Shown piece by piece: positions 19,085-28,412 of a stretch of 64,000 bases of DNA. A program made the position numbers and the translations under genes. Source of the DNA: G965229605 sp965229605 (GTDB lineage: Bacteria; Pseudomonadota; Alphaproteobacteria; CBDDJK01). A model generated the notes under the pieces. It searched no databases and was not told the origin of the DNA. It saw nothing but the letters and a program-made list of their open reading frames with translations. Every line of letters starts with the position of its first letter. Position 1 is the stretch's first letter. The stretch lies in contig OZ245892.1 in assembly GCA_965229605.1 (NCBI GenBank), positions 868,001-932,000 of the forward strand, written 5' to 3'.

Positions 19085-20086
19085 CTACATCCAGCCACGT
19101 TCTTTATAGTATTTCGCGGCACCGGGATGCAGATCGGCACTCAGACTGTCAGAAATCATTTCTTTTTCAACAAGTCTGGAGAAAGCCGGATGCAGCCCTT
19201 TGAAATCATCGATATTGTCAAACACGGCTTTGACAACCGCATAAGCCACATCATCCGGTGTATTGGCTGACGTCACAACGGTCGCCTTTGGCCCCCAGCT
19301 CGGGATATTGTCCGGGTTGCCGGGATACATGCCGCCAGGAATGGTCGCTGCTGCATAGGCCGAATTATCGCCAAGCAGCATGTCAATTTCCTTGCCAGAA
19401 AGCGCGACCATTTTAATGTCGCAGGTTGCCGTGGCTTCTTGCGAAGACCCGTTGGGCAGTCCGGCAGCCCAGATCGCGGCATCCAGTTTGCCGTCACACA
19501 GCGCAGCCGATTGTTCGGATGACTTGAGTTCAGCCGCCAGGCTAAAATCATCCGGGCTTAACCCGTAATATTCCATCAGCTTGTCAGCCAGGACGCGGGT
19601 CCCTGATCCGGGATTGCCAATATTGACTTTCTTTCCGGCCAGATCGCCCGGGCTGTTGATTCCGGCATCGGCGCGCGCCATCAGATGCATGGGTTCTGGA
19701 TGGACCGAGAATAAAGAGCGCAAATCCGGATAGGCCCCGTCCTTTTCAAAGGCCCCGGAACCGGCAAGGGCAGCAACCTGAACATCGGATTGCACAATCC
19801 CGAAATCAAGCTCGCCTTGACGGATGGTGCGGGTGTTATAGACCGACCCGCCGGTTGATTCGACTGAACAGCGAATCCCGTGGCTTTTCCGGTCCTTGTT
19901 GACCAGACGGCAAATCGCTCCGCCAGTTGGATAGTAAACGCCGGTGACCCCGCCAGTGCCAATCGTGATAAAACGCTGATCAGCTGCCTGAACGGCTCCC
20001 ATTGTCAAGGCCGCCGCTGCAACAAAGCCGCCTAAAACTGCAGATGCGCCCAAAACTGACAGACGCCCGAAAATTGATACATACAT
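19085..20086 (-). CDS. TAXI-family TRAP transporter solute receptor
   Basis: A ~333-residue periplasmic binding protein. A signal peptide of about 35 residues (hydrophobic core, VQAADQRF cleavage region) is followed by the TAXI signature ITIGTGGVTGVYYPTGGAICRLVN. The family motifs VNIGNPGSGTRVLADKLM and KVNIG/PGDLAGKK-type segments are also present. It delivers ligand (often a dicarboxylate or amino acid such as glutamate in this family; unknown here) to the fused permease encoded next. The ATG at 20086 has GGGGAGAA in front; longer upstream starts lack a ribosome site. Confidence 0.93.
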   Translation of the reverse strand: MYVSIFGRLSVLGASAVLGGFVAAAALTMGAVQAADQRFITIGTGGVTGVYYPTGGAICRLVNKDRKSHGIRCSVESTGGSVYNTRTIRQGELDFGIVQSDVQVAALAGSGAFEKDGAYPDLRSLFSVHPEPMHLMARADAGINSPGDLAGKKVNIGNPGSGTRVLADKLMEYYGLSPDDFSLAAELKSSEQSAALCDGKLDAAIWAAGLPNGSSQEATATCDIKMVALSGKEIDMLLGDNSAYAAATIPGGMYPGNPDNIPSWGPKATVVTSANTPDDVAYAVVKAVFDNIDDFKGLHPAFSRLVEKEMISDSLSADLHPGAAKYYKERGWM

Positions 20087-20206
20087 GGAATTCTCCCCTA
20101 ATTTTATGATCTGGGTTTGTAATCTGGATTTTATGATCCAGTAAATCCTATACCTTATGTATAACCCCTTAATCGTCAAGCGATTTATATGACCAAGTGA
20201 TTTACA

Positions 20207-20283
20207 TGGTCGGAGCGGCAGGATTTGAACCTGCGACCTTTCGCCCCCCAGACGAATGCGCTACCAGGCTGCGCCACGCTCCG
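20207..20283 (-). tRNA. tRNA-Pro (GGG)
   Basis: A full 77-base cloverleaf including an encoded CCA. The acceptor CGGAGCG pairs with CGCTCCG, the anticodon stem TTCGT pairs with GCGAA, and the loop CTGGGGG gives anticodon GGG. It lies 51 bases from a tRNA-Leu on the same strand. Confidence 0.96.
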
Positions 20284-20334
20284 ACATATAGCACCCCTAT
20301 ATTATAGGGTGTAATGAATCCAGAAGCCGGGATG

Positions 20335-20421
20335 TGGTGCGCTTGGAGGGACTTGAACCCACACGTCAGTTACGACACTACGACCTCAACGTAGCCTGTC
20401 TACCTATTCCAGCACAAGCGC
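20335..20421 (-). tRNA. tRNA-Leu (GAG)
   Basis: An 87-base type II tRNA with a long variable arm and encoded CCA. The acceptor GCGCTTG pairs with CAAGCGC. The anticodon stem CTACG/CGTAG carries the loop TTGAGGT, giving GAG. It lies upstream of, and divergent from, rpsL. Confidence 0.95.
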
Positions 20422-20747
20422 ATGGGTGCTTGCTACTGAATAATCTGGAAAATGGCAAGCGCTTCATTTAGGCGAGTGAGTTGGCCTTTGATCAAGGCGG
20501 CTTTTGGCTGATTTTCGGTAGCAACTAAATTTAGCATCAATAAATTGACTATATAGGGTTGACATGTTGATCAAAAGCGGGTTTAAGCCCCTCCCAACAG
20601 GTGCATGGCAACAGGTGCATGCGGCTTCTGTTTACCCTGAAGATATGTTTTCATTCTCTTTGCGTGTTTTGCGGAAGGAAAGAAGGCTGCAAGCCGTGTT
20701 GAGGCATTTGTTTATGCCATTCATAAGGTCTTTTAAGGATTATTTTG
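20422..20747 (+). promoter_or_regulatory. Leader and promoter region of the rpsL (str) operon
   Basis: 326 bases without a gene between a divergent tRNA and rpsL. TTGACT (20545-20550) and TTGACA (20559-20564) are candidate -35 boxes, each with only weak -10 matches downstream. AAGGAT at 20734-20739 is the rpsL ribosome site. rpoBC, the usual upstream neighbours, are absent, so the operon needs its own promoter here. Confidence 0.5.
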
Positions 20748-21119
20748 ATGCCTACAGTTAACCAGTTGATCCGCAAGGTTCGCAAGCCCAAAGAGGTGCG
20801 CAACAAGGCCCCGGCTTTGGAGCAATGTCCGCAAAAGCGCGGGGTTTGCACGCGTGTTTATACGACGACGCCCAAGAAGCCGAATTCTGCCTTGCGCAAG
20901 GTGTGTCGTGTGCGTTTGACCAACGGGTTTGAGGTCACAAGCTATATTCCTGGCATGGGTCATCAGTTAAAAGAGCACTCGATGGTTTTGATCAGAGGCG
21001 GGCGTGTGAAGGACCTTCCGGGGGTGCGCTATCATACTATTCGCGGCAAACATGATGCGTCTGGTGTGGCCAATCGCAAGCAGCGTCGGTCCAAATACGG
21101 GGCCAAGCGGCCAAAGTAA
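20748..21119 (+). CDS. rpsL: 30S ribosomal protein S12
   Basis: 123 residues with the family motifs PTVNQLIRKVRK, TPKKPNSALRKVCRVRLTNG and VKDLPGVRYHTIRG. The lysines corresponding to the classic streptomycin-resistance positions (TPKKPNS and RVKDLPG) are the sensitive type. The ATG at 20748 is preferred over the TTG three bases upstream because it has AAGGAT eight bases before it. It is the first gene of the rpsL-rpsG-fusA-tuf operon. Confidence 0.97.
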   Translation: MPTVNQLIRKVRKPKEVRNKAPALEQCPQKRGVCTRVYTTTPKKPNSALRKVCRVRLTNGFEVTSYIPGMGHQLKEHSMVLIRGGRVKDLPGVRYHTIRGKHDASGVANRKQRRSKYGAKRPK

Positions 21120-21153
21120 GTTTTTAAGAGAGAAACCTTAAAGGGAACAAAGC

Positions 21154-21621
21154 ATGTCAAGGCGGCGTAAAGCAGAAAATCGTGAAATCCAGCCGGATCC
21201 GAAGTTCGGGGAAGTGATGATCACGAAATTCATCAATGCGGTGATGCTTAAAGGCAAAAAGTCTGTGGCCGAGGGAATCGTCTACGGGGCTTTTGACCGG
21301 CTGGGAGCGCGCGGCAGTGATCCTATGGAAACCTTCAAGTCCGCCATGGATAATGTGCGCCCGCATCTGGAAGTGCGCTCACGCCGGGTTGGCGGGGCCA
21401 CCTATCAGGTGCCGGTTGATGTCAAGCCGCACCGGGCGCAGGCGCTGGCCTTTCGCTGGATTATCGGGATGGCGCGCAAACGTTCTGAACATACAATGGT
21501 TGATCGTCTGGCTGCTGAAATCAATGATGCCGCCAATCATCGCGGTCAATCTGTCAAAAAGCGCGAAGACACTCACAAAATGGCGGAAGCCAACCGCGCC
21601 TTTGCCCATTACCGCTGGTAA
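21154..21621 (+). CDS. rpsG: 30S ribosomal protein S7
   Basis: 155 residues, normal for bacterial S7, beginning MSRRRKAENREIQPDPKFG and with the rRNA-binding GGATYQVPVDVKPHRAQALA segment. It nucleates assembly of the 30S head. It is 34 bases after rpsL with an AAAGGGAAC site in front. Confidence 0.97.
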   Translation: MSRRRKAENREIQPDPKFGEVMITKFINAVMLKGKKSVAEGIVYGAFDRLGARGSDPMETFKSAMDNVRPHLEVRSRRVGGATYQVPVDVKPHRAQALAFRWIIGMARKRSEHTMVDRLAAEINDAANHRGQSVKKREDTHKMAEANRAFAHYRW

Positions 21622-21666
21622 TCAACAGGCGGGCACTTAACAAACATCTATGAGATTAGGAAAGAT

Positions 21667-23748
21667 ATGACCCGCCAACATCCGATAGATCGTTACCGCA
21701 ATATTGGTATCATGGCGCATATTGACGCCGGGAAGACGACCACGACCGAGCGTATTCTTTATTATACAGGCCGTTCCCACAAGATTGGAGAGGTCCATGA
21801 CGGGGCCGCAACCATGGACTGGATGGCGCAAGAACAAGAGCGCGGGATTACCATCACCTCGGCGGCGACCACCTGTTTCTGGCGCGATCACCGGATCAAT
21901 ATTATTGATACCCCGGGCCACGTTGATTTCACGATTGAGGTTGAACGTTCCTTGCGGGTGCTGGATGGCGCGGTTGCGGTTTTTGATTCGGTGGCGGGTG
22001 TGGAGCCACAAAGCGAAACCGTCTGGCGGCAAGCCGATAAATACCGGGTGCCGCGTATGTGTTTTGTCAATAAAATGGATCGCCTGGGGGCTGATTTCTT
22101 CCGCACGGTTGATATGATCAAAACCCGGCTGGGCGCGGTACCGCTGGTGGTTAATCTGCCGGTCGGGGCTGAAGCTGAATATGACGGTCTGATTGACCTG
22201 ATCCGTATGAAAAAAGTGGTCTGGCAAGGCGAAGAACTCGGCGCCAAATTTGACTATGTCGATATCCCTGATTCCCACGCAGAACAGGCCGCCGAATACC
22301 GGATGGCCCTGGTGGAACTTGCTGTCGAGCAGGATGATGCCGCGATGGAAGCCTATCTTGAAGGCCAGGAACCCGATGAGGCCACCCTGATTGCCTGTAT
22401 CCGCAAAGGCACGATCAATGGGGCCTTTGTGCCGGTGTTGAATGGCACAGCTTTCAAGAATAAAGGGGTGCAGCCGCTTCTGGATGCGGTGATTGACTTC
22501 ATGCCCTCGCCGATGGACGTTGACAATGTGCAAGGTGTGGCGGTTGATGACATTGAAAAGAAGATTGAGCGCAAAACCTCGGACGACGAGCCTTTTTCTG
22601 CGCTGGCTTTCAAGATCATGACCGATCCGTTTGTCGGGTCTTTGACATTCTGCCGGATTTATTCGGGCAAGCTGGCTGCCGGGTCCTATGTCAAAAATTC
22701 TGTGAAAGATGAAAAAGAGCGGATTGGCCGGATGCTGCTGATGCATGCCAATAACCGTGAAGATGTCAAGGAAGCCTTTGCCGGAGATATCGTGGCTCTG
22801 GCGGGTCTTAAATCCACAACCACTGGCGATACGCTTTGTGATTCCGGCAAGCCGGTTATTCTGGAGCGTATGGAATTTCCTGATCCGGTGATTGATGTTG
22901 CTGTTGAGCCCAAATCCAAGGCCGATCAGGAAAAAATGTCGCTGGCCCTTCAGCGTCTGGCACAAGAAGACCCGTCGTTTCAGGTGCGGGTTGATCAGGA
23001 ATCCGGCCAGACGATTATTTCCGGGATGGGCGAGTTGCATCTTGATATTCTGGTTGACCGGATGCGCCGTGAATTTAAGGTCGAGGCCAATGTTGGACAG
23101 CCGCAGGTGGCTTACCGCGAAACTTTTGTCAAACAGACCGAAGTTGATTACACCCACAAGAAGCAAACCGGCGGGGCAGGGCAGTTTGCCCGCGTGATTA
23201 TTGACTTTGTGCCTTGTGATCCCGGCTTTGGCTATGAATTTAAAAGCAGTATTGTTGGCGGCTCGGTCCCGCGCGAATATGTTCCCGGGGTTGAAAAAGG
23301 CATGCTTGCCGCCAAGGAAAATGGCCCGATTGCCGGATTTCCGGTAATTGATTTTGCCGTTGAGCTAAAAGACGGGGCCTATCACGATGTTGACTCCTCG
23401 GTTCTGGCTTTTGAAATTGCAGCCCGTGCGGCCTTTCGCGAAGCCATGCAGAAAGCGCAGCCGCGCTTGCTCGAACCCGTCATGAAGGTTGAAGTTGTCA
23501 CCCCGGACGAGTATATGGGCGACATCATTGGCGATTTGAACTCCCGGCGCGGACAAATCAGCGGCATGGAACAGCGAGGCATTGCGCAGGTTGTTGATGC
23601 ACATGTTCCGCTTGCTAATATGTTTGGATATGTTAATACCTTGCGCTCACTCAGTCAGGGGCGGGCGCAATATACGATGCAGTTCGACCATTATGAGCAG
23701 GTGCCGCAAAGCGTTGCCGATGAAGTAAAATCGAAATATGCCGCTTGA
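21667..23748 (+). CDS. fusA: Translation elongation factor G
   Basis: A 693-residue translocation GTPase. The G1 motif AHIDAGKTTTTE, the switch I segment QEQERGITITSAATT, G3 DTPGHVDF and G4 NKMDRLGA are all in place, followed by domains II-V ending in PQSVADEVKSKYAA. It lies between rpsG and tuf in the classical str operon order, with AGGAAAG before the ATG. A 509-codon open frame on the opposite strand is a shadow of its codon bias. Confidence 0.98.
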   Translation: MTRQHPIDRYRNIGIMAHIDAGKTTTTERILYYTGRSHKIGEVHDGAATMDWMAQEQERGITITSAATTCFWRDHRINIIDTPGHVDFTIEVERSLRVLDGAVAVFDSVAGVEPQSETVWRQADKYRVPRMCFVNKMDRLGADFFRTVDMIKTRLGAVPLVVNLPVGAEAEYDGLIDLIRMKKVVWQGEELGAKFDYVDIPDSHAEQAAEYRMALVELAVEQDDAAMEAYLEGQEPDEATLIACIRKGTINGAFVPVLNGTAFKNKGVQPLLDAVIDFMPSPMDVDNVQGVAVDDIEKKIERKTSDDEPFSALAFKIMTDPFVGSLTFCRIYSGKLAAGSYVKNSVKDEKERIGRMLLMHANNREDVKEAFAGDIVALAGLKSTTTGDTLCDSGKPVILERMEFPDPVIDVAVEPKSKADQEKMSLALQRLAQEDPSFQVRVDQESGQTIISGMGELHLDILVDRMRREFKVEANVGQPQVAYRETFVKQTEVDYTHKKQTGGAGQFARVIIDFVPCDPGFGYEFKSSIVGGSVPREYVPGVEKGMLAAKENGPIAGFPVIDFAVELKDGAYHDVDSSVLAFEIAARAAFREAMQKAQPRLLEPVMKVEVVTPDEYMGDIIGDLNSRRGQISGMEQRGIAQVVDAHVPLANMFGYVNTLRSLSQGRAQYTMQFDHYEQVPQSVADEVKSKYAA

Positions 23749-23842
23749 GTGCGACTTATAACCTTTTGTTATTTAACCTTAACCAGTAGCCCAGTTATCC
23801 TGTAAGACTTCTAACTTTAAGCTGACTATCGGAGTAGCGATC

Positions 23843-25033
23843 ATGTCGAAAGAAAAATTCTCCCGCGATAAACCTCACTGCAACATTGGCACGATTGGTC
23901 ACGTTGATCATGGGAAGACCACGTTGACAGCCGCCATCACCAAGAGTCTGGCCAGCAAGGGCGGGGCGCAATTTATTGATTATGCCAGCATTGACAAAGC
24001 CCCGGAAGAGCGGGAGCGCGGCATTACCATCAACACCTCGCATGTGGAGTATGAGACAGAAAACCGCCACTATGCGCATGTGGATTGCCCGGGACATGCG
24101 GACTATGTGAAAAACATGATCACCGGGGCCGCTCAGATGGATGGGGCTATTCTGGTGGTGAATGCCGCAGACGGGCCGATGCCGCAAACCCGGGAGCATA
24201 TTTTGCTTGCCCGTCAGGTTGGGGTTCCGGCGCTGGTTGTCTATCTGAACAAGGTTGATCAGGTTGATGATGAAGAGCTGCTGGAGCTGGTTGAAATGGA
24301 AGTGCGGGAGCTGCTGAGTTCCTATGATTTCCCTGGCGATGATATTCCTGTGGTTAAAGGCTCTGCCCTTGCTGCGCTGGAAGACCGCGACGCAGAAATT
24401 GGCGAAAACACCATTGCCGAACTGATGGCAGCGGTTGATGCCTATATTCCGCAGCCGGAACGGCCAAAAGACCTGCCCTTCCTGATGCCGATTGAAGACG
24501 TCTTTTCTATTTCCGGGCGTGGAACGGTTGTGACCGGGCGTGTTGAACAAGGCGTGGTCAAGGTCAACGAAGAAGTGGAAATCGTTGGCATTCGTGACAC
24601 TTCCAAGACGGTTGTAACGGGCGTTGAAATGTTCCGCAAGCTGCTGGATCAAGGCGAAGCTGGCGACAATATCGGGGCCTTGCTGCGCGGCGTTGGACGC
24701 GAAAATGTTGAACGTGGCCAGGTTCTGTCAAAGCCGGGTTCCATCACCCCGCATACCCAGTTCAAAGGCGAAGTCTATGTGCTGACCAAGGAAGAAGGCG
24801 GACGTCATACCCCCTTCTTTAACAATTATCGCCCGCAGTTCTATTTCCGTACCACCGATGTGACCGGGTCGGTTACACTGCCGGACGGGGTTGAAATGGT
24901 CATGCCAGGGGATAACACAACCTTCTCTGTTGAACTGATCTGCCCGATTGCCATGGACAAGGGCCTGCGTTTTGCTATCCGTGAAGGCGGTCGCACTGTT
25001 GGCTCCGGGGTTGTGGCAGAAATCGTGGCCTGA
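23843..25033 (+). CDS. tuf: Translation elongation factor Tu
   Basis: A 396-residue GTPase that delivers aminoacyl-tRNA to the ribosome. It shows GHVDHGKTTLTAAIT, ERERGITINTSHVEYE, DCPGHADYVKNMITGAAQMD and the NKVD motif, then domains 2 and 3 ending in GSGVVAEIVA. Only this copy is in the window; alphaproteobacteria often have two. It is 94 bases after fusA with GGAG upstream. Confidence 0.98.
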   Translation: MSKEKFSRDKPHCNIGTIGHVDHGKTTLTAAITKSLASKGGAQFIDYASIDKAPEERERGITINTSHVEYETENRHYAHVDCPGHADYVKNMITGAAQMDGAILVVNAADGPMPQTREHILLARQVGVPALVVYLNKVDQVDDEELLELVEMEVRELLSSYDFPGDDIPVVKGSALAALEDRDAEIGENTIAELMAAVDAYIPQPERPKDLPFLMPIEDVFSISGRGTVVTGRVEQGVVKVNEEVEIVGIRDTSKTVVTGVEMFRKLLDQGEAGDNIGALLRGVGRENVERGQVLSKPGSITPHTQFKGEVYVLTKEEGGRHTPFFNNYRPQFYFRTTDVTGSVTLPDGVEMVMPGDNTTFSVELICPIAMDKGLRFAIREGGRTVGSGVVAEIVA

Positions 25034-25113
25034 TTGCGCAGAGACTGCTTTAGAACGTTTGTCGAAACCTCTCATCAACTCCCTTTTGAACTGACGTGCC
25101 AGGAGCTTCGGGT

Positions 25114-25422
25114 ATGGAAAGCCAAAATATTCGTTTGCGATTGCGCGCCTATGATCATCGGGTGCTTGACCAGTCGGCATTGGAAATTGTCAATACAGCC
25201 CGGCGAACCGGGGCGGATGTGCGGGGGCCTATTCCCCTGCCCACCAAGATCGAGCGTTTTACGGTCAACCGTTCCCCGCATGTTGACAAAAAAAGCCGGG
25301 AGCAGTTTGAAATCCGCACCCATAAGCGGGTGCTTGATATTATTGACCCGACACCGCAAACGGTTGACGCTTTGATGAAGCTTGATCTGGCGGCCGGGGT
25401 CAATGTCGAGATCAAGCTGTAG
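25114..25422 (+). CDS. rpsJ: 30S ribosomal protein S10
   Basis: 102 residues with the S10 signature GPIPLPTKIERFTVNRSPHV and the C-terminal DALMKLDLAAGVNVEIKL. S10 is also the NusE antitermination factor. The ATG at 25114 follows AGGAGC by 7 bases; the open frame extends a few codons upstream without a better site. It begins the S10 operon, 80 bases after tuf. Confidence 0.97.
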   Translation: MESQNIRLRLRAYDHRVLDQSALEIVNTARRTGADVRGPIPLPTKIERFTVNRSPHVDKKSREQFEIRTHKRVLDIIDPTPQTVDALMKLDLAAGVNVEIKL

Positions 25423-25429
25423 GGAGTGG

Positions 25430-26203
25430 ATGATGCGCTGCGGACTTATTGCAAAGAAACTGGGAATGACGCGCATCTGGAATGCAGATGGGCGACAGGT
25501 TTCCGTCACGGTTTTAAGCCTTGAGGATGTCACGGTCACGGCCCTGCGGACAGAAGAAAAACATGGCTATACGGCGGTTCAGCTTGGGGCTGGACGGCGC
25601 AAGCCGCGCCGGACCTCCAAAGCGATGCAGCGCGTATTTGCTGCTGCGGGGGTTGAGCCACGCCAGAAACTGGCAGAATTTCGGGTCAGTCCTGAAAATA
25701 TGCTGGCTGTTGGCGATCAGCTGGCGGCGACTCATTTTGTTGCCGGACAATATGTCGATGTGACCGCCGTCAGCCAGGGCAAGGGCTTTGCCGGGTCAAT
25801 CAAGCGCCATGGGTTTGGCGGCGGACGTGCCACGCACGGGGTATCGGTTTCTCACCGGGCGCATGGTTCAACCGGACAAAATCAGGACCCCGGGCGCGTG
25901 TTCAAAGGCAAGAAAATGGCAGGCCATATGGGCAACCGGCAGGTCACCACGCAAAACCTCCAGGTGGCTGAGTCTGACCTTGAAAACGGGCTTGTGCTCA
26001 TTGATGGTGCGGTGCCGGGTCCGCGCAATGGCTGGGTGCTGATTAAAGATGCGGTCAAAAAACAGGCGGCTGTTGATCTGCCGCTTCCTGCCCAGCTCAA
26101 AGAAAAACCTGCTGCTTCGGACACAACATCTTCCACGGAAGAGGCTGCACCAGCCCCTGAAGAAGCAACCGCCGATCAATCCGCGCCAGAAGCACAAAGC
26201 TGA
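25430..26203 (+). CDS. rplC: 50S ribosomal protein L3
   Basis: About 257 residues. The core runs from MRCGLIAKKLGMTRIW through the conserved GFAGSIKRHGFGGG and GSTGQNQDPGRVFKGKKMAGHMGN loop that reaches towards the peptidyl transferase centre. The last ~40 residues are an extra acidic, Ala/Pro/Glu-rich tail (EEAAPAPEEATADQSAPEAQ). Such tails occur in alphaproteobacterial L3. It starts 7 bases after rpsJ; ATG ATG offers two possible first codons. Confidence 0.96.
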   Translation: MMRCGLIAKKLGMTRIWNADGRQVSVTVLSLEDVTVTALRTEEKHGYTAVQLGAGRRKPRRTSKAMQRVFAAAGVEPRQKLAEFRVSPENMLAVGDQLAATHFVAGQYVDVTAVSQGKGFAGSIKRHGFGGGRATHGVSVSHRAHGSTGQNQDPGRVFKGKKMAGHMGNRQVTTQNLQVAESDLENGLVLIDGAVPGPRNGWVLIKDAVKKQAAVDLPLPAQLKEKPAASDTTSSTEEAAPAPEEATADQSAPEAQS

Positions 26204-26267
26204 ACGGTTTGGTTTTATTGCTAATTTGATCTTATCCTGACAACGAATATAAGTGCCGAGTCGACTC

Positions 26268-26888
26268 ATGCGTATGAAAGTAACACACCTGGATAATTCT
26301 GAAGCCGGGAATATTACCCTGTCAGATTCAATCTTTGGTCTGACCCCGCGCCGCGATATTCTTGCCCGCATGGTAAACTGGCAGTTGGCAAAACGCCGCG
26401 CTGGCACCCATAAAGTCAAAGGGCGCAGTGAAATCAATGGTTCGGGGCGTAAAATCTCGCGCCAGAAGGGCGGCGGTCGTGCCCGTCATGGTAACGACAA
26501 GGCCCCACAGTTTCGCGGTGGCGGTGTTGCGCATGGGCCGCATATGCGTGATCATGCCCATGACCTAACCCGTAAATTCCGCGCGCTGGCTTTAAAACAT
26601 GCCTTGTCCGCCAAGGCTGAAGCCGGTGAACTGTCTATTGTTGAAAAGATCGAGCTTGATGCCCCCAAAACCAAAGACTTGGTTGCCAAACTCAAAGGCA
26701 TGGGCATGGAAAGTGCTCTTTTCGTCGGGGGCGATACGCTGGAAGCGAATTTTCAGCTTGCGGCCCGCAATATCCCGCGTGTGGATGTTATTCCCGGGCA
26801 GGGGCTGAATGTCTATGATATTTTGCGCCGTGATCGCCTTGTGCTCAGCCGGGCAGCGGTCGCCATGATTGAGGAGCGGTTTCAATGA
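26268..26888 (+). CDS. rplD: 50S ribosomal protein L4
   Basis: 206 residues. The extended loop GSGRKISRQKGGGRARHGN that lines the exit tunnel and the C-terminal GLNVYDILRRDRLVLSRAAV mark L4. The start could be the ATG at 26268 (MRMKV) or at 26274 (MKV); neither has a strong ribosome site, and homologues begin MKV. L4 is known in other bacteria to regulate this operon. The stop overlaps the rplW start by 4 bases. Confidence 0.95.
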   Translation: MRMKVTHLDNSEAGNITLSDSIFGLTPRRDILARMVNWQLAKRRAGTHKVKGRSEINGSGRKISRQKGGGRARHGNDKAPQFRGGGVAHGPHMRDHAHDLTRKFRALALKHALSAKAEAGELSIVEKIELDAPKTKDLVAKLKGMGMESALFVGGDTLEANFQLAARNIPRVDVIPGQGLNVYDILRRDRLVLSRAAVAMIEERFQ

Positions 26889-27208
26889 GCTGGAAATATC
26901 GGAATCGCAGCCATCCCAGTCGGGCCCGTGCACTATCTATCTTGCGCCGGCCTTTGGTGACCGAAAAAACAACGCTGGCGTCTGAATATAGCCAAGTTGC
27001 CTTTGAAGTCGCGCTTGATGCAAACAAGCATGAAATCGGGCTGGCGGTTGCTGAATTGTTCAAGGTCAAGGTCAAGTCTGTCAATACCAGCGTGCGGAAA
27101 GGGAAAATTCGCCGCTTTCGTGGACGCAAAGGGCAGTTGCGGGATCGCAAAATCGCCTATGTGACGCTGGCAGACGGACAGCTTATTGATGTGGAAGCCG
27201 GGCTTTAG
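26885..27208 (+). CDS. rplW: 50S ribosomal protein L23
   Basis: 107 residues with ILRRPLVTEKTTLA near residue 19 and the rRNA-binding NTSVRKGKIRRFRGRKGQ segment. L23 sits at the tunnel exit and docks trigger factor and SRP. Its ATG overlaps the rplD stop (ATGA), indicating coupled translation. The N-terminus has a ~15-residue basic extension. Confidence 0.96.
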   Translation: MSWKYRNRSHPSRARALSILRRPLVTEKTTLASEYSQVAFEVALDANKHEIGLAVAELFKVKVKSVNTSVRKGKIRRFRGRKGQLRDRKIAYVTLADGQLIDVEAGL

Positions 27209-27256
27209 ACCTGTCCTCCAGGCTAAAAAGTAAAGACAAGAATAAAAGGTTCTCTG

Positions 27257-28096
27257 ATGGCACTTAAAACCTTCAAGTCGATCACACCGGGCACACGGGG
27301 GCTGGTTATTGTCAACCGCTCCGGCTTGCATAAGGGCGGGCCGGTCAAGGCGCTCACCGAAGGCAAGACCCGTTCTGGCGGGCGCAACAATTATGGCCGG
27401 ATCACTGCGCGTCATCGTGGCGGTGGGCATAAGCAGCGTTACCGTCTGGTTGATTTCAAACGACGCAAATGGGATATGGTCGCCACTGTTGAACGGCTGG
27501 AATATGACCCCAATCGCACCGCCTTTATTGCCTTGATCCGCTATGAAGATGGCACGCTTTCCTATATTCTGGCCCCGCAACGTCTTAAAGCCGGGGACCG
27601 GGTGATTGCTGGCGAACAGGCTGATATCAAGCCCGGCAATGCCATGCAACTGGCCAATATGCCGGTCGGTACGATCATCCATAATATTGAACTGAAACCC
27701 GGCAAGGGCGGACAGCTGGCACGTTCTGCCGGGGCCTATGCCCAGCTTGCCGGACGCGATCAGGGCTATGCACAAATCAAACTGATGTCCGGCGAATTAC
27801 GCACCGTCCCCAGTGCTTGCATGGCAACTGTCGGGGCGGTCTCTAATCCGGACTGGCAAAATATCAGTGACGGCAAGGCTGGTCGCAGCCGCTGGCGTGG
27901 TCGTCGCCCCAGCGTGCGTGGGGTTGCCATGAATCCGGTTGATCACCCGCATGGCGGCGGGGAGGGCAAAACCTCTGGCGGCCGGAACCCGGTTACCCCC
28001 TGGGGCAAACCAACCAAAGGCAAGCGGACCCGGTCAAACAAGAAGACCGATAAATTCATCATCAGACGTCGTCATGCAACCAAGTCGCGTGGGTAA
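27257..28096 (+). CDS. rplB: 50S ribosomal protein L2
   Basis: 279 residues with the conserved GRNNYGRITARHRGGGHKQRY-type core and the catalytic-centre-proximal VRGVAMNPVDHPHGGGEGKT loop (residues ~223-242). It is essential for subunit joining and peptidyl transfer. It is 48 bases after rplW with a purine-rich AAAAGGTTC stretch before the ATG. Confidence 0.97.
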   Translation: MALKTFKSITPGTRGLVIVNRSGLHKGGPVKALTEGKTRSGGRNNYGRITARHRGGGHKQRYRLVDFKRRKWDMVATVERLEYDPNRTAFIALIRYEDGTLSYILAPQRLKAGDRVIAGEQADIKPGNAMQLANMPVGTIIHNIELKPGKGGQLARSAGAYAQLAGRDQGYAQIKLMSGELRTVPSACMATVGAVSNPDWQNISDGKAGRSRWRGRRPSVRGVAMNPVDHPHGGGEGKTSGGRNPVTPWGKPTKGKRTRSNKKTDKFIIRRRHATKSRG

Positions 28097-28132
28097 GATG
28101 TCAGTTTACCGGACAATTTACAGGAGTTAAGG

Positions 28133-28411
28133 ATGGCGCGGTCAGTGTGGAAAGGTCCTTATGTTGACCATTACTTGCTGAAGAAGGCAGAAGCAGCGCG
28201 GGAATCTGGTCGGCGTGATCCGATCCGGATCTGGGCGCGGCGTTCAACGATTCTGCCGCAGTTTGTCGGGCTGACTTTTGCGGTGCATAACGGGCGCAAA
28301 CATGTGCCGGTCATGGTCAGCGAACATATGATTGGCCATAAATTTGGCGAATTTGCGCCAACGCGGACCTATTACGGGCATGCGGCCGACAAGAAGGCGA
28401 AAAGGAAGTAA
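28133..28411 (+). CDS. rpsS: 30S ribosomal protein S19
   Basis: 92 residues with RSVWKGPYVDHYLLKK at the start and the signature FVGLTFAVHNGRKHVPV and MIGHKFGEFAPTR. It forms a 30S head complex with S13. CAGGAG lies about 10 bases before the ATG. Confidence 0.97.
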   Translation: MARSVWKGPYVDHYLLKKAEAARESGRRDPIRIWARRSTILPQFVGLTFAVHNGRKHVPVMVSEHMIGHKFGEFAPTRTYYGHAADKKAKRK

Positions 28412-28412
28412 C

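Noticed and set aside
20748..21119. Streptomycin-resistance substitutions in S12
   Set aside because: The key lysines in TPKKPNS and RVKDLPG are the sensitive type.
21637..23166. Long (509-codon) open frame antisense to fusA
   Set aside because: It mirrors the strong codon bias of fusA. It has no recognisable domain, and fusA itself is unquestionable.
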